Source: Nocardia shimofusensis NBRC 100134
Lineage (GTDB): Bacteria; Actinomycetota; Actinomycetes; Mycobacteriales; Mycobacteriaceae
Direction of reading: 5' to 3'
Assembly (NCBI RefSeq): GCF_001613125.1
Contig: NZ_BDBT01000010.1
Coordinates: forward strand, 1-64,000
Length of the DNA stretch: 64,000 bases
Shown: piece after piece, positions 37,414 to 45,522 of the stretch
Position numbering within the stretch: position 1 is the first letter of the stretch
Layout of the letters: each line of letters starts with the position of its first letter
Made by a program: the position numbers and the translations under genes
The notes under the pieces: generated by a model
The model's input: only the letters and a program-made list of their open reading frames with translations
Databases searched by the model: none
Told to the model about the DNA's origin: nothing

Positions 37414-38496
37414 GTGACGGAGGTTCACCCCCTCGGTTTCCCGGCCGCCGCTCGCGATCGGGGGCGGTTCCTGTTCACCGTGGCGGTGATCGCGCTGCTG
37501 ACCGCCTCCGGCTGTGCGCTGATCCGCCTGATTCCCGAAGCCGCCGCACCGCTCGCGGACGCGGCTCCCGCGGGCACCGCTCACCTGGAACCCGCGCGCC
37601 GGATCATGGCGCCGTTCGGCGAGCTGCGTGAGATCCGCGCGCCGGACACCGAGGCCGTCGTCCTCGCCCATCCGGGAAACGAAGAGCTCGCCGACCGGCT
37701 GGCCGCCGAACTGCCCGCGGCCCTGTCCGCCGTAGCGGGCTTCTGGGATGCGAGCGAGACCGCGTGGACTCGCCACGCCGTGGTCGTCGTCGCCGCCGAC
37801 CGTACCGAGTTCGCCGCACTGCTACGCGCACCGGAGCCCGCCGCCGGCGGCCCGCAGACCGGCGCCGACGCGGGCGCGGTCCCCGGCGGCCATGCCCGCA
37901 GCGACACCGCAGGCAGCCGCCGCAGCGACGACAGCGGCGCGACGGCCGTCGACGTGACGAGCACCGACATCGCCGCCGCCGCGTTCTCCGACCCGTTCGT
38001 CTTCGGCACTTCCCCGACGGGTCAGCGGGTGGTCTTCGCCCCCGACGCCGGCGAACGGCTGACCCCGGACCAGTTGCGCACGCTCCTGCGCCACGAACTG
38101 ACACACCTCGCCACCCGCGCGCACACCGCCGGGGACGCGCCACAGTGGCTGACCGAGGGCTTCGCCGACTACGTCGCCCACCGCGGCCTCGGCCACACCT
38201 TCGCCGAGATCGCACCGACCGTTCGCGCCGCCGCTCGGTCGGGTGCGCTGCCCGATGCCTTCCCCGCCGACACGGCGTTCACCGGACCGGCCGCGGTCGA
38301 GGCCTACGAACAGGCCTGGACGATCTGCGCGTTCGTCGCCGCCGCCTACGACGAACCACGACTGCTCCACCTGTACCGAACGCTCGCCGGGAGCGGCCGG
38401 GCGGACGAGGACCGGCTGCTGCGCGAGGTACTCGGGACCGACCGCGCGAGCTTCGCCGACCGGTGGCGATCCTGGGTCGCGGACCGCTCGGGCTAG
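37414..38496 (+). CDS. Membrane-anchored HELTH zinc metalloprotease (gluzincin type)
   Basis: A 360-residue protein with one N-terminal hydrophobic segment (TVAVIALLTASGCALI), possibly a weak lipobox. The catalytic domain has HELTHLATRAH, the HExxH zinc motif, followed by WLTEGFADYVAHRG with the third-ligand Glu, as in peptidase-MA-like gluzincins. Before it lies a Gly/Ala/Ser/Asp-rich insert of about 45 residues (RAPEPAAGGPQTGADAG and onwards). It starts 8 nt after the NlpC gene, so it is probably co-transcribed and may process envelope proteins. Substrate unknown. GTG 37414 was taken as start. Confidence 0.8.
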   Translation: MTEVHPLGFPAAARDRGRFLFTVAVIALLTASGCALIRLIPEAAAPLADAAPAGTAHLEPARRIMAPFGELREIRAPDTEAVVLAHPGNEELADRLAAELPAALSAVAGFWDASETAWTRHAVVVVAADRTEFAALLRAPEPAAGGPQTGADAGAVPGGHARSDTAGSRRSDDSGATAVDVTSTDIAAAAFSDPFVFGTSPTGQRVVFAPDAGERLTPDQLRTLLRHELTHLATRAHTAGDAPQWLTEGFADYVAHRGLGHTFAEIAPTVRAAARSGALPDAFPADTAFTGPAAVEAYEQAWTICAFVAAAYDEPRLLHLYRTLAGSGRADEDRLLREVLGTDRASFADRWRSWVADRSG

Positions 38497-38531
38497 CTCG
38501 ACCACGACGGCGCGGGCGATCCGCCGCCGAG

Positions 38532-38537
38532 TAGGTT
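38532..38537 (+). promoter_or_regulatory. -10 element of pimB, leaderless-type
   Basis: TAGGTT ends 6 nt before the ATG at 38544. Confidence 0.5.
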
Positions 38538-38543
38538 GTCCGT

Positions 38544-39671
38544 ATGGCCCGAACCCTGCTGGTTACCAACGATTTCCCGCCACGGCCGGGTGGTATCCAG
38601 TCGTATCTGCAGGCCCTCGCCGGGCAGCTGCCCCCCGAGGATCTGGTGGTCTACGCACCCCGCTGGCGTGGCGATTCGCACGTGAAGTTCGACGCCGGCC
38701 AGAAGTTCCGGGTGGTCCGCCACCCCACCACGCTCATGCTGCCGACCCCGGCCGTCGCGCGCCGCGCCGCGCGCCTCGTGCGCGAGGAGAAGTGCGACAC
38801 GGTCTGGTTCGGCGCCGCCGCACCGCTGGCTCTGCTCACCCCGGGACTGCGCCGCGCGGGCGCCGAGCGGGTGCTGGCCAGCACCCACGGTCACGAGGTC
38901 GGCTGGTCGATGCTGCCCGGCGCGCGCCAGGCCCTGCGGGTGATCGGCGAGAGCACCGACGTGGTCACCTATGTCAGCAAGTACACCCGAGGCCGGTTCG
39001 CCTCCGCGTTCGGCGCGAACGCCGCGCTCGAGTACCTGCCCCCCGGCGTCGATCCCGGCGTCTTCCGCCCCGATCCGGCCGCGCGCGCGGAACTGCGCGC
39101 CCGCTACGGGCTGGGCGAGCGCCCGACGATCCTGTGCCTGTCCCGGCTGGTGCCGCGCAAGGGGCAGGACGCGCTGATCGTGGCCATGCGCGAGATCCGT
39201 ACCCGGATCGACGGCGCGGTGCTGGTGATCGCGGGCGGCGGCCCCTACGAGGAGAAGTTGCGCGGGCTCGCGCAGGCGCTGGAGGTGTCCGGCGACGTCG
39301 TGTTCACCGGGCGGGTGCCCTCGGCCGAGCTGGCCGCGCACCACACCGTCGCCGACGTCTTCGCCATGCCCGCCCGCACCAGGGGCGCGGGCCTGGATGT
39401 CGAAGGCCTGGGCATCGTGTACCTGGAAGCCTCGGCCACCGGTGTGCCGGTGATCGCGGGCCGTTCCGGTGGCGCACCGGAAACCGTGCGCGAGGGCGAG
39501 ACCGGGCACGTGGTGGACGGCAGGCGGGTGGAGGAGATCGCCGACGCGGTCGTGTCCGTCCTGTCCGACCGCGACGCCGCCGCCGCGATGGGCGCCGCGG
39601 GCCGAGCCTGGGTCCAGCAGCACTGGCACTGGGACGCCATCGGCGCGCGGTTGCGCGAACTCCTGCGCTGA
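38544..39671 (+). CDS. pimB: GDP-mannose-dependent PIM1 mannosyltransferase
   Basis: A 375-residue GT4 enzyme that adds the second mannose to phosphatidylinositol mannoside on the inner membrane face (PimB, Rv2188c). It starts with LLVTNDFPPRPGGIQSYLQ, has HGHEVGWSMLPG, the C-domain LCLSRLVPRKGQDALI and the retaining-GT acidic signature in EGLGIVYLEASATGVPVIAG. Length and motifs fit the family. TAGGTT 6 nt before ATG suggests a leaderless start. In M. tuberculosis a fadD15 gene lies next to it; none is here. Confidence 0.93.
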   Translation: MARTLLVTNDFPPRPGGIQSYLQALAGQLPPEDLVVYAPRWRGDSHVKFDAGQKFRVVRHPTTLMLPTPAVARRAARLVREEKCDTVWFGAAAPLALLTPGLRRAGAERVLASTHGHEVGWSMLPGARQALRVIGESTDVVTYVSKYTRGRFASAFGANAALEYLPPGVDPGVFRPDPAARAELRARYGLGERPTILCLSRLVPRKGQDALIVAMREIRTRIDGAVLVIAGGGPYEEKLRGLAQALEVSGDVVFTGRVPSAELAAHHTVADVFAMPARTRGAGLDVEGLGIVYLEASATGVPVIAGRSGGAPETVREGETGHVVDGRRVEEIADAVVSVLSDRDAAAAMGAAGRAWVQQHWHWDAIGARLRELLR

Positions 39672-39745
39672 GGACGGCAGGTGCCCCTGCCGTCGACGGG
39701 CCCACCGACATCGACGGGCCACGTCCGGGGCGCGGCGGCATCCAT

Positions 39746-39751
39746 TACGCT
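39746..39751 (+). promoter_or_regulatory. -10 element of the Rv2186c-like gene, leaderless-type
   Basis: TACGCT ends 7 nt before the GTG at 39759. Confidence 0.5.
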
Positions 39752-39758
39752 CAGCGGA

Positions 39759-40142
39759 GTGAGCAGCATTCAGGTCGCCGACCAGACCTTCGTCGTCGCC
39801 TCCGGCGCTGCCGTCGCCGAGGTGCTGGCCGATCGGAGCCGGTGGCGCCGGTGGTGGCCGGACCTTCAGCTCGAGGTGCGGGAAGACCGCGCCGACAAGG
39901 GCATTCGCTGGGTCGTGCGTGGTCCGCTGACCGGCACGATGGAGGTGTGGCTGGAACCGTCGCTGGACGGGGTCCTCCTGCACTACTTCCTGCACGGCGA
40001 ACCCGAGCCCCGGCACACCCTCACGCCCCGCGCGGCGGCCGCCGCCAACCGGGCCAGGCGGGTCGCGGGCAAGAGGATGTCGTTCGAGGTCAAAGCACTG
40101 CTCGAGGCCGGGCGCCCGGCGGGCGTCACCCCAGCCGCCTGA
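39759..40142 (+). CDS. SRPBCC-like small protein (Rv2186c-like)
   Basis: A 127-residue soluble protein. It begins VSSIQVADQTFVVASGAAVAEVLADRSRW and shows RWWPDLQLEV, then LTGTMEVWLEP and LHYFLHG, the strand-rich pattern of polyketide-cyclase/START folds, and a basic C-terminal helix with NRARRVAGKRM. These folds bind a hydrophobic ligand. GTG 39759 was chosen for the leaderless signal; the upstream open frame is not protein-like. It is followed 56 bp later by a second SRPBCC protein. Ligand and role are unknown. Confidence 0.78.
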   Translation: MSSIQVADQTFVVASGAAVAEVLADRSRWRRWWPDLQLEVREDRADKGIRWVVRGPLTGTMEVWLEPSLDGVLLHYFLHGEPEPRHTLTPRAAAAANRARRVAGKRMSFEVKALLEAGRPAGVTPAA

Positions 40143-40198
40143 CCTGTCATCACTCGGAGCCACACCCGCATCGTCGCCGGAAAGGAACCGCTGACCCC

Positions 40199-40636
40199 AT
40201 GGCCGACCGGACCCAGAGGTCGATCCTCATCGAGGCACCCGCCGAGCGGGTGATGGCTGTCATCGCCGATCTCGAGTCCTATCCGGAGTGGGTGGCGGCG
40301 GCCAAGTCCGTCGAGATCCTCGACCGTGGCGCCGACGGACGGGTCCGTACCGCGCGCTTCGTGCTCGACGCCGGAGTCGTCAAGGACACCTACGTGCTGT
40401 CCTACGTCTGGCGGTCCGACGAACGGGCGGTGGCCTGGCGGCTGATCGAGGGCGAGCTGCAGAAGGCCCAGGACGGCAGCTACGTGCTGCTGGAGAGATC
40501 CAGCGGCTTCACCGAGGTGATCTACGAGCTGACCGTCGATCTGAACATCCCGATGATCGGCATGTTCAAGCGCAAGGCCGAGAAGGTCATCACCGACACG
40601 GCCCTCAAGGAACTGAAGAAACGGGCCGAAGGCTGA
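40199..40636 (+). CDS. SRPBCC family protein (Rv2185c-like)
   Basis: A 145-residue polyketide-cyclase/START-fold protein. It opens MADRTQRSILIEAPAERVMAVI and continues DLESYPEWVAAAKSVEIL, the typical cyclase/dehydrase N-terminal pattern, and ends with a helix containing KRKAEKVITDTALKELKKR, which closes the ligand cavity in this fold. It lies between another SRPBCC-like gene and an ArsA-like ATPase whose start is 6 nt from its stop, so the three probably form an operon. A lipid-binding role is inferred from the fold only. Confidence 0.88.
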   Translation: MADRTQRSILIEAPAERVMAVIADLESYPEWVAAAKSVEILDRGADGRVRTARFVLDAGVVKDTYVLSYVWRSDERAVAWRLIEGELQKAQDGSYVLLERSSGFTEVIYELTVDLNIPMIGMFKRKAEKVITDTALKELKKRAEG

Positions 40637-40641
40637 CGGCC

Positions 40642-42018
40642 GTGCAGCACGGTCCGCGGCGCACCCGGCTCGAACTGTTCGTCGGCAAAGGCGGTGTCGG
40701 CAAGACCACCCTCGCCTGCGCGGGCGCGCTGTCCTACGCCCGCGCCGGTGAGGACGTGCTGCTGGCCTCGCTGGACCAGGCGCACTCGCTGGGCGACGCC
40801 CTCGGTTTCCGGTTCCCGCACGATCCGGGCACGGTCGCGGGCATCGCGCGGGTGGAGCCGGGGCTGGACGTGATCGAACTCGATTCCCTCGCCCTGCTCG
40901 AGGACCGCTTCGCCGAGGTGACCGCGATGCTGTCCGCGGGCGGCTCGCACAGTCACTCCCTCGGCATCGATCCCGCCGCGCTCGACCCCGCCGAGCTGAC
41001 CGGCCTGCCGGGTGTGCAGGAACTGCTCATGCTCACCGAGCTGGCCGCGTTCGCCGAGGACGCCGACTGGAGCGTGCTGGTCGTGGACTGCCCGCCCTCG
41101 GCCGACCTGCTGCGCATCGTCACCGCCCCGCAGACTCTGCTCGACTACCTCGAACGCCTGTGGCCGCCGCACGCGCGCGCCATGAGCGTGAGCGGTTTCG
41201 ATCCCCGGCGCGCGGTGCTCGCGGTCACCGTCGAACGGATCGTGACCGCGGTGACCCGGGTGCGTGACCTGCTCGCCGATCACGATCGCACCGGCCTGCG
41301 CCTGGTCACCGCACCCGAGCGGGTCGCCGTCGCCGAGACCCGCCGGGTCCGTTCCGCCGCCGCCCTGCTGGGCCTGCGACTGGACGCGGTGCTGGTGAAC
41401 AAGGTGCTGCCCGCGACGCCCGCCCCCGCCGGTCCGCTCGAGGCCGCCCACCCGGCGGTGCACTGGTACCTCAACCGCCGCGCCGATCAACAGGCTGTCA
41501 TCGCCGAGCTGCGCGAAGAACTCGATGACGTCGCGGTGCTGGTGTCCGCGCACACCGGCGCGGAACCGGTCGGTCCCGACGCGCTCGCGGCCCTGGCCCC
41601 CTCGTCCTGGCACGCCGACGAAGCCCCGGTGACGCGAACGCCCCGCCGGGACGGCGGCCCCGCGCGGGCCGCCGATCCGCTCGGTGACAGCCGGGATGGG
41701 GAACCCGAGGGCGACGACGCCCCGACGCGTGTCGACGTGCGTTCCGGCGAGCCGGTGGTTCGATGGGAGTCCGGCACCGGGGAGGACTCGGTGTACGCGT
41801 TGTGGATGCGGCTGCCCGTCGTCGATCCGGCGACGCTGCGACTGGGACGAGTGGAGGACGATTTGATCGTGGGAGCGGACGGGGTGCGGCGCCGGGTGCG
41901 CCTGGCCCCGGTATTGCGTCGGTGCACGGTCTCCGGCGCCGAGTTGGACACCGGCTGTCTGGTGGTGCGATTCCGCCCCGACCCGGCACTGTGGCCGGCG
42001 AGCACGGAAGGCCGCTGA
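40642..42018 (+). CDS. ArsA/GET3-like ATPase (Rv2184c-like)
   Basis: A 458-residue SIMIBI-class ATPase. The deviant Walker A GKGGVGKTT lies near residue 15, VLLASLDQAHSLGD gives the switch segment and VLVVDCPPSADLLR the Walker B-like strand; the N-terminal half matches ArsA/GET3. No metal-binding cysteines of arsenite pumps are seen, so arsenic export is unlikely. The C-terminal part has a charged, low-complexity linker (about residues 335-375) and then a beta-rich domain (LWMRLPVVDPATLRLG). GTG 40642 follows GAAGG at 9 nt. It may work with the adjacent SRPBCC and CxxC proteins. Confidence 0.85.
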   Translation: MQHGPRRTRLELFVGKGGVGKTTLACAGALSYARAGEDVLLASLDQAHSLGDALGFRFPHDPGTVAGIARVEPGLDVIELDSLALLEDRFAEVTAMLSAGGSHSHSLGIDPAALDPAELTGLPGVQELLMLTELAAFAEDADWSVLVVDCPPSADLLRIVTAPQTLLDYLERLWPPHARAMSVSGFDPRRAVLAVTVERIVTAVTRVRDLLADHDRTGLRLVTAPERVAVAETRRVRSAAALLGLRLDAVLVNKVLPATPAPAGPLEAAHPAVHWYLNRRADQQAVIAELREELDDVAVLVSAHTGAEPVGPDALAALAPSSWHADEAPVTRTPRRDGGPARAADPLGDSRDGEPEGDDAPTRVDVRSGEPVVRWESGTGEDSVYALWMRLPVVDPATLRLGRVEDDLIVGADGVRRRVRLAPVLRRCTVSGAELDTGCLVVRFRPDPALWPASTEGR

Positions 42019-42019
42019 C

Positions 42020-42640
42020 GTGCCCCGACCCTCCGCACACGAACACCGGCCCGACGCTTTCGCCGAATTCGCCGAAGAACTGCGCATGCTCGCCGAGACC
42101 GTGCTCGAGCGGGTCGAACCGGCCCTGCGCAGCGCCGCCGAGGACCGGCCCGAGTGGTCCAGTTGCAGCTGGTGCCCGGTCTGCGCGACCGCCGCCCTGC
42201 TCCGCGGTGAACACCACGACGTGCTGACCGCGATCGCCGACCACGGCACCGCCATCGTCACCGTCCTGCGCGAAGCACTCGCGGGCGCCCCTGTCGAGCC
42301 GGTCCTGCCCACCGACGACCCCACGGGTCCGCACACGCACCGCGGCTCGCACGTCCGTACCGGGGAACCACCGGCAACCGGCGACGCGGCGTCCGCGACC
42401 ACGCGTGCCACATCGGATCCCGGCCCGGTGCAGGCATCGGACACCGCCGGAAGCGCCGGCGCAACAGTAGACCCCGGCGACTCACCCGCCGACACCGCCA
42501 CCGACGCGGGCTCCCGTGACGCCGGTCGGCCCGAGGACCGGACGGGCGGGATCGGCGACCCGACCCGATCCTCGCGACGCTCGGCATCGCCCCGCAAGCG
42601 CTCCGGCTACACCGATATCCCCGTGACGATCAGGATCTGA
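42020..42640 (+). CDS. CxxC-containing small protein (Rv2183c-like) with extended linker
   Basis: A 206-residue protein starting one base after the ATPase stop. The N-terminal ~95 residues are conserved in type: a helix AEFAEELRMLAETVLERVEP and the segment WSSCSWCPVCATAALLRGE, with three closely spaced Cys that could bind metal or form disulphides. The last residues GYTDIPVTIRI also look conserved. Between them lie about 90 residues rich in Ala, Thr, Ser, Asp and Pro, which the shorter M. tuberculosis protein lacks. Function unknown; coupling to the ATPase suggests a shared task. Confidence 0.78.
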   Translation: MPRPSAHEHRPDAFAEFAEELRMLAETVLERVEPALRSAAEDRPEWSSCSWCPVCATAALLRGEHHDVLTAIADHGTAIVTVLREALAGAPVEPVLPTDDPTGPHTHRGSHVRTGEPPATGDAASATTRATSDPGPVQASDTAGSAGATVDPGDSPADTATDAGSRDAGRPEDRTGGIGDPTRSSRRSASPRKRSGYTDIPVTIRI

Positions 42641-42641
42641 C

Positions 42642-43616
42642 GTGACCGGCGCTGCACTGACCGTCGGCATCGATGTCGGCGGCACCAACATTCGCGCGTC
42701 CGTGGTCGACGCGGGCGGACAGGTCCTCGACACCGTCCAGTCCCCCACGCCGCACAGCGCCCGCGCGCTCGAGGACGCCTTGGCCAGGGCGGTGCGGGAG
42801 CTGTGCGCGCGCCACCCGGTCGCCGCGGTCGGCCTGGCGGTCGCCGGTTTCGTCAACGAACACCGTGACACCGTCCGGTTCGCCCCACATCTGCCCTGGC
42901 GCGACGCCCCGGTCGCGAAGCAACTGACCGAGCGGCTCGGCCTGCCGGTCATCCTCGAGCACGACGCCAATGCCGCCGCCTGGGCCGAGTACCGGTTCGG
43001 TGCCGCGGCGGGCGGGCACAATGTCGTTCTGGTCGCGATCGGCACGGGGATCGGCGCGGCGCTGCTCGTCGGCGGCACGCTCTATCGCGGAACCCACGGC
43101 GTGGCTCCCGAACTCGGCCACCTGCAAGTGGTCCCGAACGGCCGCTTCTGCGCGTGCGGCAAGCGCGGCTGCTGGGAACGCTATTGCAGCGGCACCGCAC
43201 TCGCCGAGACCGCGATCGAGATGCTGGCCACCGATCCCTCCGAGTCGACTCTGCTGGCCGCCGAGGTCGCCGCCGAACCCGGTGCGCTCACCGGCAGACG
43301 GGTGGCGGGCGCGGCGCAGGACGGCGATCCGGTGGCGGAGGCGGCGGTCGCCGATTTCGGCCGGTGGCTCGGCCTCGGCCTGGCTTTCGTCAGCGACATC
43401 TTCGATCCGGATCTGATCGTGGTCGCCGGCGGGGTGAGCAGTTCGGCGCCGCTGTTCCTGGACGAGGCGCGCGAAGAATACGCCCGCTCGATCACCGGCG
43501 CCGGACACCGTCCGCTGGCCCGCATCAGGACCACGCAATTGGGTGAGGCGGCCGGTGAGATCGGCGCCGCCGAACTCGCCAGAGCCGCGATTCCGAAGAC
43601 CGGTTCCGATCGATGA
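42642..43616 (+). CDS. glk: ROK family glucokinase
   Basis: A 324-residue sugar kinase. The phosphate loop is GIDVGGTNIRASVVD, the catalytic Asp lies in EHDANAAAWAEYRFG, the sugar-binding Glu in GVAPELGHLQV, and the ROK zinc site in CACGKRGCWERYCSG. It probably phosphorylates glucose with ATP. GTG 42642 lies one base after the previous stop, making it the last gene of a tight run. The neighbour downstream is a phospholipid acyltransferase; the glk-plsC pairing also occurs in corynebacteria as I recall. Confidence 0.88.
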   Translation: MTGAALTVGIDVGGTNIRASVVDAGGQVLDTVQSPTPHSARALEDALARAVRELCARHPVAAVGLAVAGFVNEHRDTVRFAPHLPWRDAPVAKQLTERLGLPVILEHDANAAAWAEYRFGAAAGGHNVVLVAIGTGIGAALLVGGTLYRGTHGVAPELGHLQVVPNGRFCACGKRGCWERYCSGTALAETAIEMLATDPSESTLLAAEVAAEPGALTGRRVAGAAQDGDPVAEAAVADFGRWLGLGLAFVSDIFDPDLIVVAGGVSSSAPLFLDEAREEYARSITGAGHRPLARIRTTQLGEAAGEIGAAELARAAIPKTGSDR

Positions 43617-43727
43617 GAACGCCTCGCCGACAATGGCGGGAGTAAGCCTGCAACCTGCGGGTAACCACACCGTGACCAGACCGGCGCGGCGCGGCGCGGC
43701 GATTCCGTCTCACGGCAACCGCCGTGG

Positions 43728-43757
43728 TTGGATGAGCACTCCGACCAGCGGTAAAGT
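43728..43757 (+). promoter_or_regulatory. Candidate promoter of the acyltransferase gene
   Basis: TTGGAT (43728-43733), an 18-bp spacer and TAAAGT (43752-43757) lie 57 nt before the ATG at 43814, which has GGGGGAAGG upstream. Confidence 0.45.
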
Positions 43758-43813
43758 CGCATAGGTCGCAGGTCTGCCACCCACCGATCCCGGTCCCCTG
43801 GGGGAAGGATGTC

Positions 43814-44536
43814 ATGTTCTACTGGCTTCTGAAATTCGCGCTGCTGGGGCCTTTCATCCATGCCTACAATCGCCCGACCGTGGAAGGCCTGGAAAACATT
43901 CCGGCCGACGGCCCGGCGATCATGGCGGGTAATCATCTTTCCTTCGCCGACTGGCTTTTCGCTCCCCTGCTGAGCCCGCGCCGGATCAACTATCTGGCCA
44001 AGGCCGAGTACTTCACCACCCCTGGGCTCAAGGGCCGCCTGCAGAAGTTCTTCTTCAGCGGCACCGGTCAATACCCCATCGACCGCAGCGGCGCCGACGC
44101 CGCCGAGGACGCGCTCAACGCCGCCCGCAAGCTGCTCGACCAGGGCAGGCTGGTCGGCCTATACCCGGAGGGCACCCGCTCGCCGGACGGCCGCCTCTAC
44201 AAGGGCAAGACCGGTATGGCGCGACTGGCGCTGGAGACCGGCGTGCCGGTCATCCCGGTCGCGGTCATCGGCACCGACAAGGTGTCCCCGCCCGGACCGT
44301 TCCGCTGGCGCAGGCACAAGGTGACCGTGAAATTCGGCGCCCCGATCGATTTCTCGCGCTACGAGGGCATGGCGGGCAATCGATTCGTCGAGCGCGCCGT
44401 CACCGACGAGGTGATGTACGAATTGATGCGTATGAGCGGCCAGGAATACGTCGACGTCTACGCACACAGCCTCAAGGGCACTCCGTCCGGTTCCCGGCCG
44501 GAGGCCACCCGGATCCCGGATTCCGCGGCGAGCTGA
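43814..44536 (+). CDS. 1-acyl-sn-glycerol-3-phosphate acyltransferase family protein
   Basis: A 240-residue PlsC-family acyltransferase (Rv2182c-like). The catalytic box is NHLSFAD (HX4D) at about residues 39-45, and the phosphate-binding box is YPEGTRSPDGRLYKGK at about 117-132. A hydrophobic N-terminus (FYWLLKFALLGPF) attaches it to the membrane. It makes phosphatidic acid or acylates PIMs; the pimB cluster upstream makes PIM metabolism attractive, but this is inference. A strong intrinsic terminator follows. Confidence 0.9.
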   Translation: MFYWLLKFALLGPFIHAYNRPTVEGLENIPADGPAIMAGNHLSFADWLFAPLLSPRRINYLAKAEYFTTPGLKGRLQKFFFSGTGQYPIDRSGADAAEDALNAARKLLDQGRLVGLYPEGTRSPDGRLYKGKTGMARLALETGVPVIPVAVIGTDKVSPPGPFRWRRHKVTVKFGAPIDFSRYEGMAGNRFVERAVTDEVMYELMRMSGQEYVDVYAHSLKGTPSGSRPEATRIPDSAAS

Positions 44537-44550
44537 GCGACCGACAACCG

Positions 44551-44585
44551 AAAGGCTCCGGACCCGTGGTGGTTCCGGAGCCTTT
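44551..44585 (+). terminator. Intrinsic terminator after the acyltransferase gene
   Basis: AAAGGCTCCGGA (44551-44562) pairs perfectly with TCCGGAGCCTTT (44574-44585), and the tail reads TTGTTT. This is the most canonical terminator in the window. Confidence 0.93.
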
Positions 44586-44700
44586 TTGTTTCCGTTCACC
44601 GCGCCGAGTGCGGTGTACCGGGCTTCGCGCGGAATGACCTTGCTCACAACGCAAGCCGACCGCAAGATCTTCTTCAGGTCCGCCCGCCACACTTCCCGGC

Positions 44701-45465
44701 ATGTTCAAGAAATTGCTGGCCGCCGCGGGCGTCGGTGGGGCCGAGGTCGAGACCGAATTGTTCACCCCGGGCGTGCAGCCCGGTGGCGTGGTCGAAGGAA
44801 CGATCCGGCTGCGCGGCGGGCGCGTCGCTCAGGACGTGGAGTACATCGCCGTGGAGTTCGTGACCCGCGTCGAGCAGGAGTACGACGACCACGAGGGTCT
44901 GCGCGATTTCGGGTTCGCCCCGGTCGGGGTGACCGGCCCGTTCCACCTGCCCGCCGAGGCCGAGCTGTCGTTCCGGTTCGCCGCCCGCGCGCCGATGGAA
45001 ACCCCCATTACGTTCTACAACGGCAGGCACCTGCCCGGCACCGTGGTCTCGCTGCGCACCAAGGTCGGCATCCGCGGCGCGGTCGACGCGGGCGACACCG
45101 ACCCGATCGGCATCGGCGCGCTCCCGGCCCAGCACATCGTGCTGGAAGCCGTGGAGCGCTTGGGCTTCCACCTGCGCAGCGCCGACGTCGAGCAGGGCCG
45201 GGTGCACAACACCCCGCAGACGCTGCCCTTCTACCAGGAAATCGAGTTCGCGGGCTCGCCGCACTACCCCAGCCTGAACCAGCTCGAGGTCACCTTCATC
45301 GCCACCGAGACCGGGATGAGCGTGGTCTTCGAAGCGGACAAACGCGGCGGATTCTTCACCGAGGGGCGTGATGTGTTCGACGCGCTGTGGATGGAACACC
45401 ACCGGCTCGACGGCATCGATTGGGCCGGTGAGATCCACCACCGGATCGCGCGTCTGGCCTCCTGA
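44701..45465 (+). CDS. Spo0M family sporulation-control protein homologue
   Basis: A 254-residue protein of the Spo0M family, an arrestin-like two-lobed beta fold. It begins MFKKLLAAAGVGGAEVETEL and contains GGVVEGTIRLRGG and PFHLPAEAELSFRF; the C-terminal part holds the LWMEHHRLDGIDWAGEI ending typical of the family. In Bacillus Spo0M affects sporulation and cell-shape proteins; this organism need not sporulate, and homologues are common in non-sporulating actinobacteria. It stands alone after a terminator. CACACT 7 nt before the ATG may be a weak -10 box. Confidence 0.85.
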   Translation: MFKKLLAAAGVGGAEVETELFTPGVQPGGVVEGTIRLRGGRVAQDVEYIAVEFVTRVEQEYDDHEGLRDFGFAPVGVTGPFHLPAEAELSFRFAARAPMETPITFYNGRHLPGTVVSLRTKVGIRGAVDAGDTDPIGIGALPAQHIVLEAVERLGFHLRSADVEQGRVHNTPQTLPFYQEIEFAGSPHYPSLNQLEVTFIATETGMSVVFEADKRGGFFTEGRDVFDALWMEHHRLDGIDWAGEIHHRIARLAS

Positions 45466-45509
45466 GCGCAGTCCCGGATTCGAGTGCGCACAAGTGGCGC
45501 GGCTGTGGT

Positions 45510-45515
45510 TAAGTT
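45510..45515 (+). promoter_or_regulatory. -10 element of the FAD oxidoreductase gene, leaderless-type
   Basis: TAAGTT ends 7 nt before the ATG at 45523. Confidence 0.6.
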
Positions 45516-45522
45516 TTGAGCC

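Noticed and set aside
40642..42018. Arsenite-pump ATPase (true ArsA)
   Set aside because: The metal-binding cysteines are absent, there is no arsB or arsR nearby, and the gene set matches the mycobacterial Rv2184c context.
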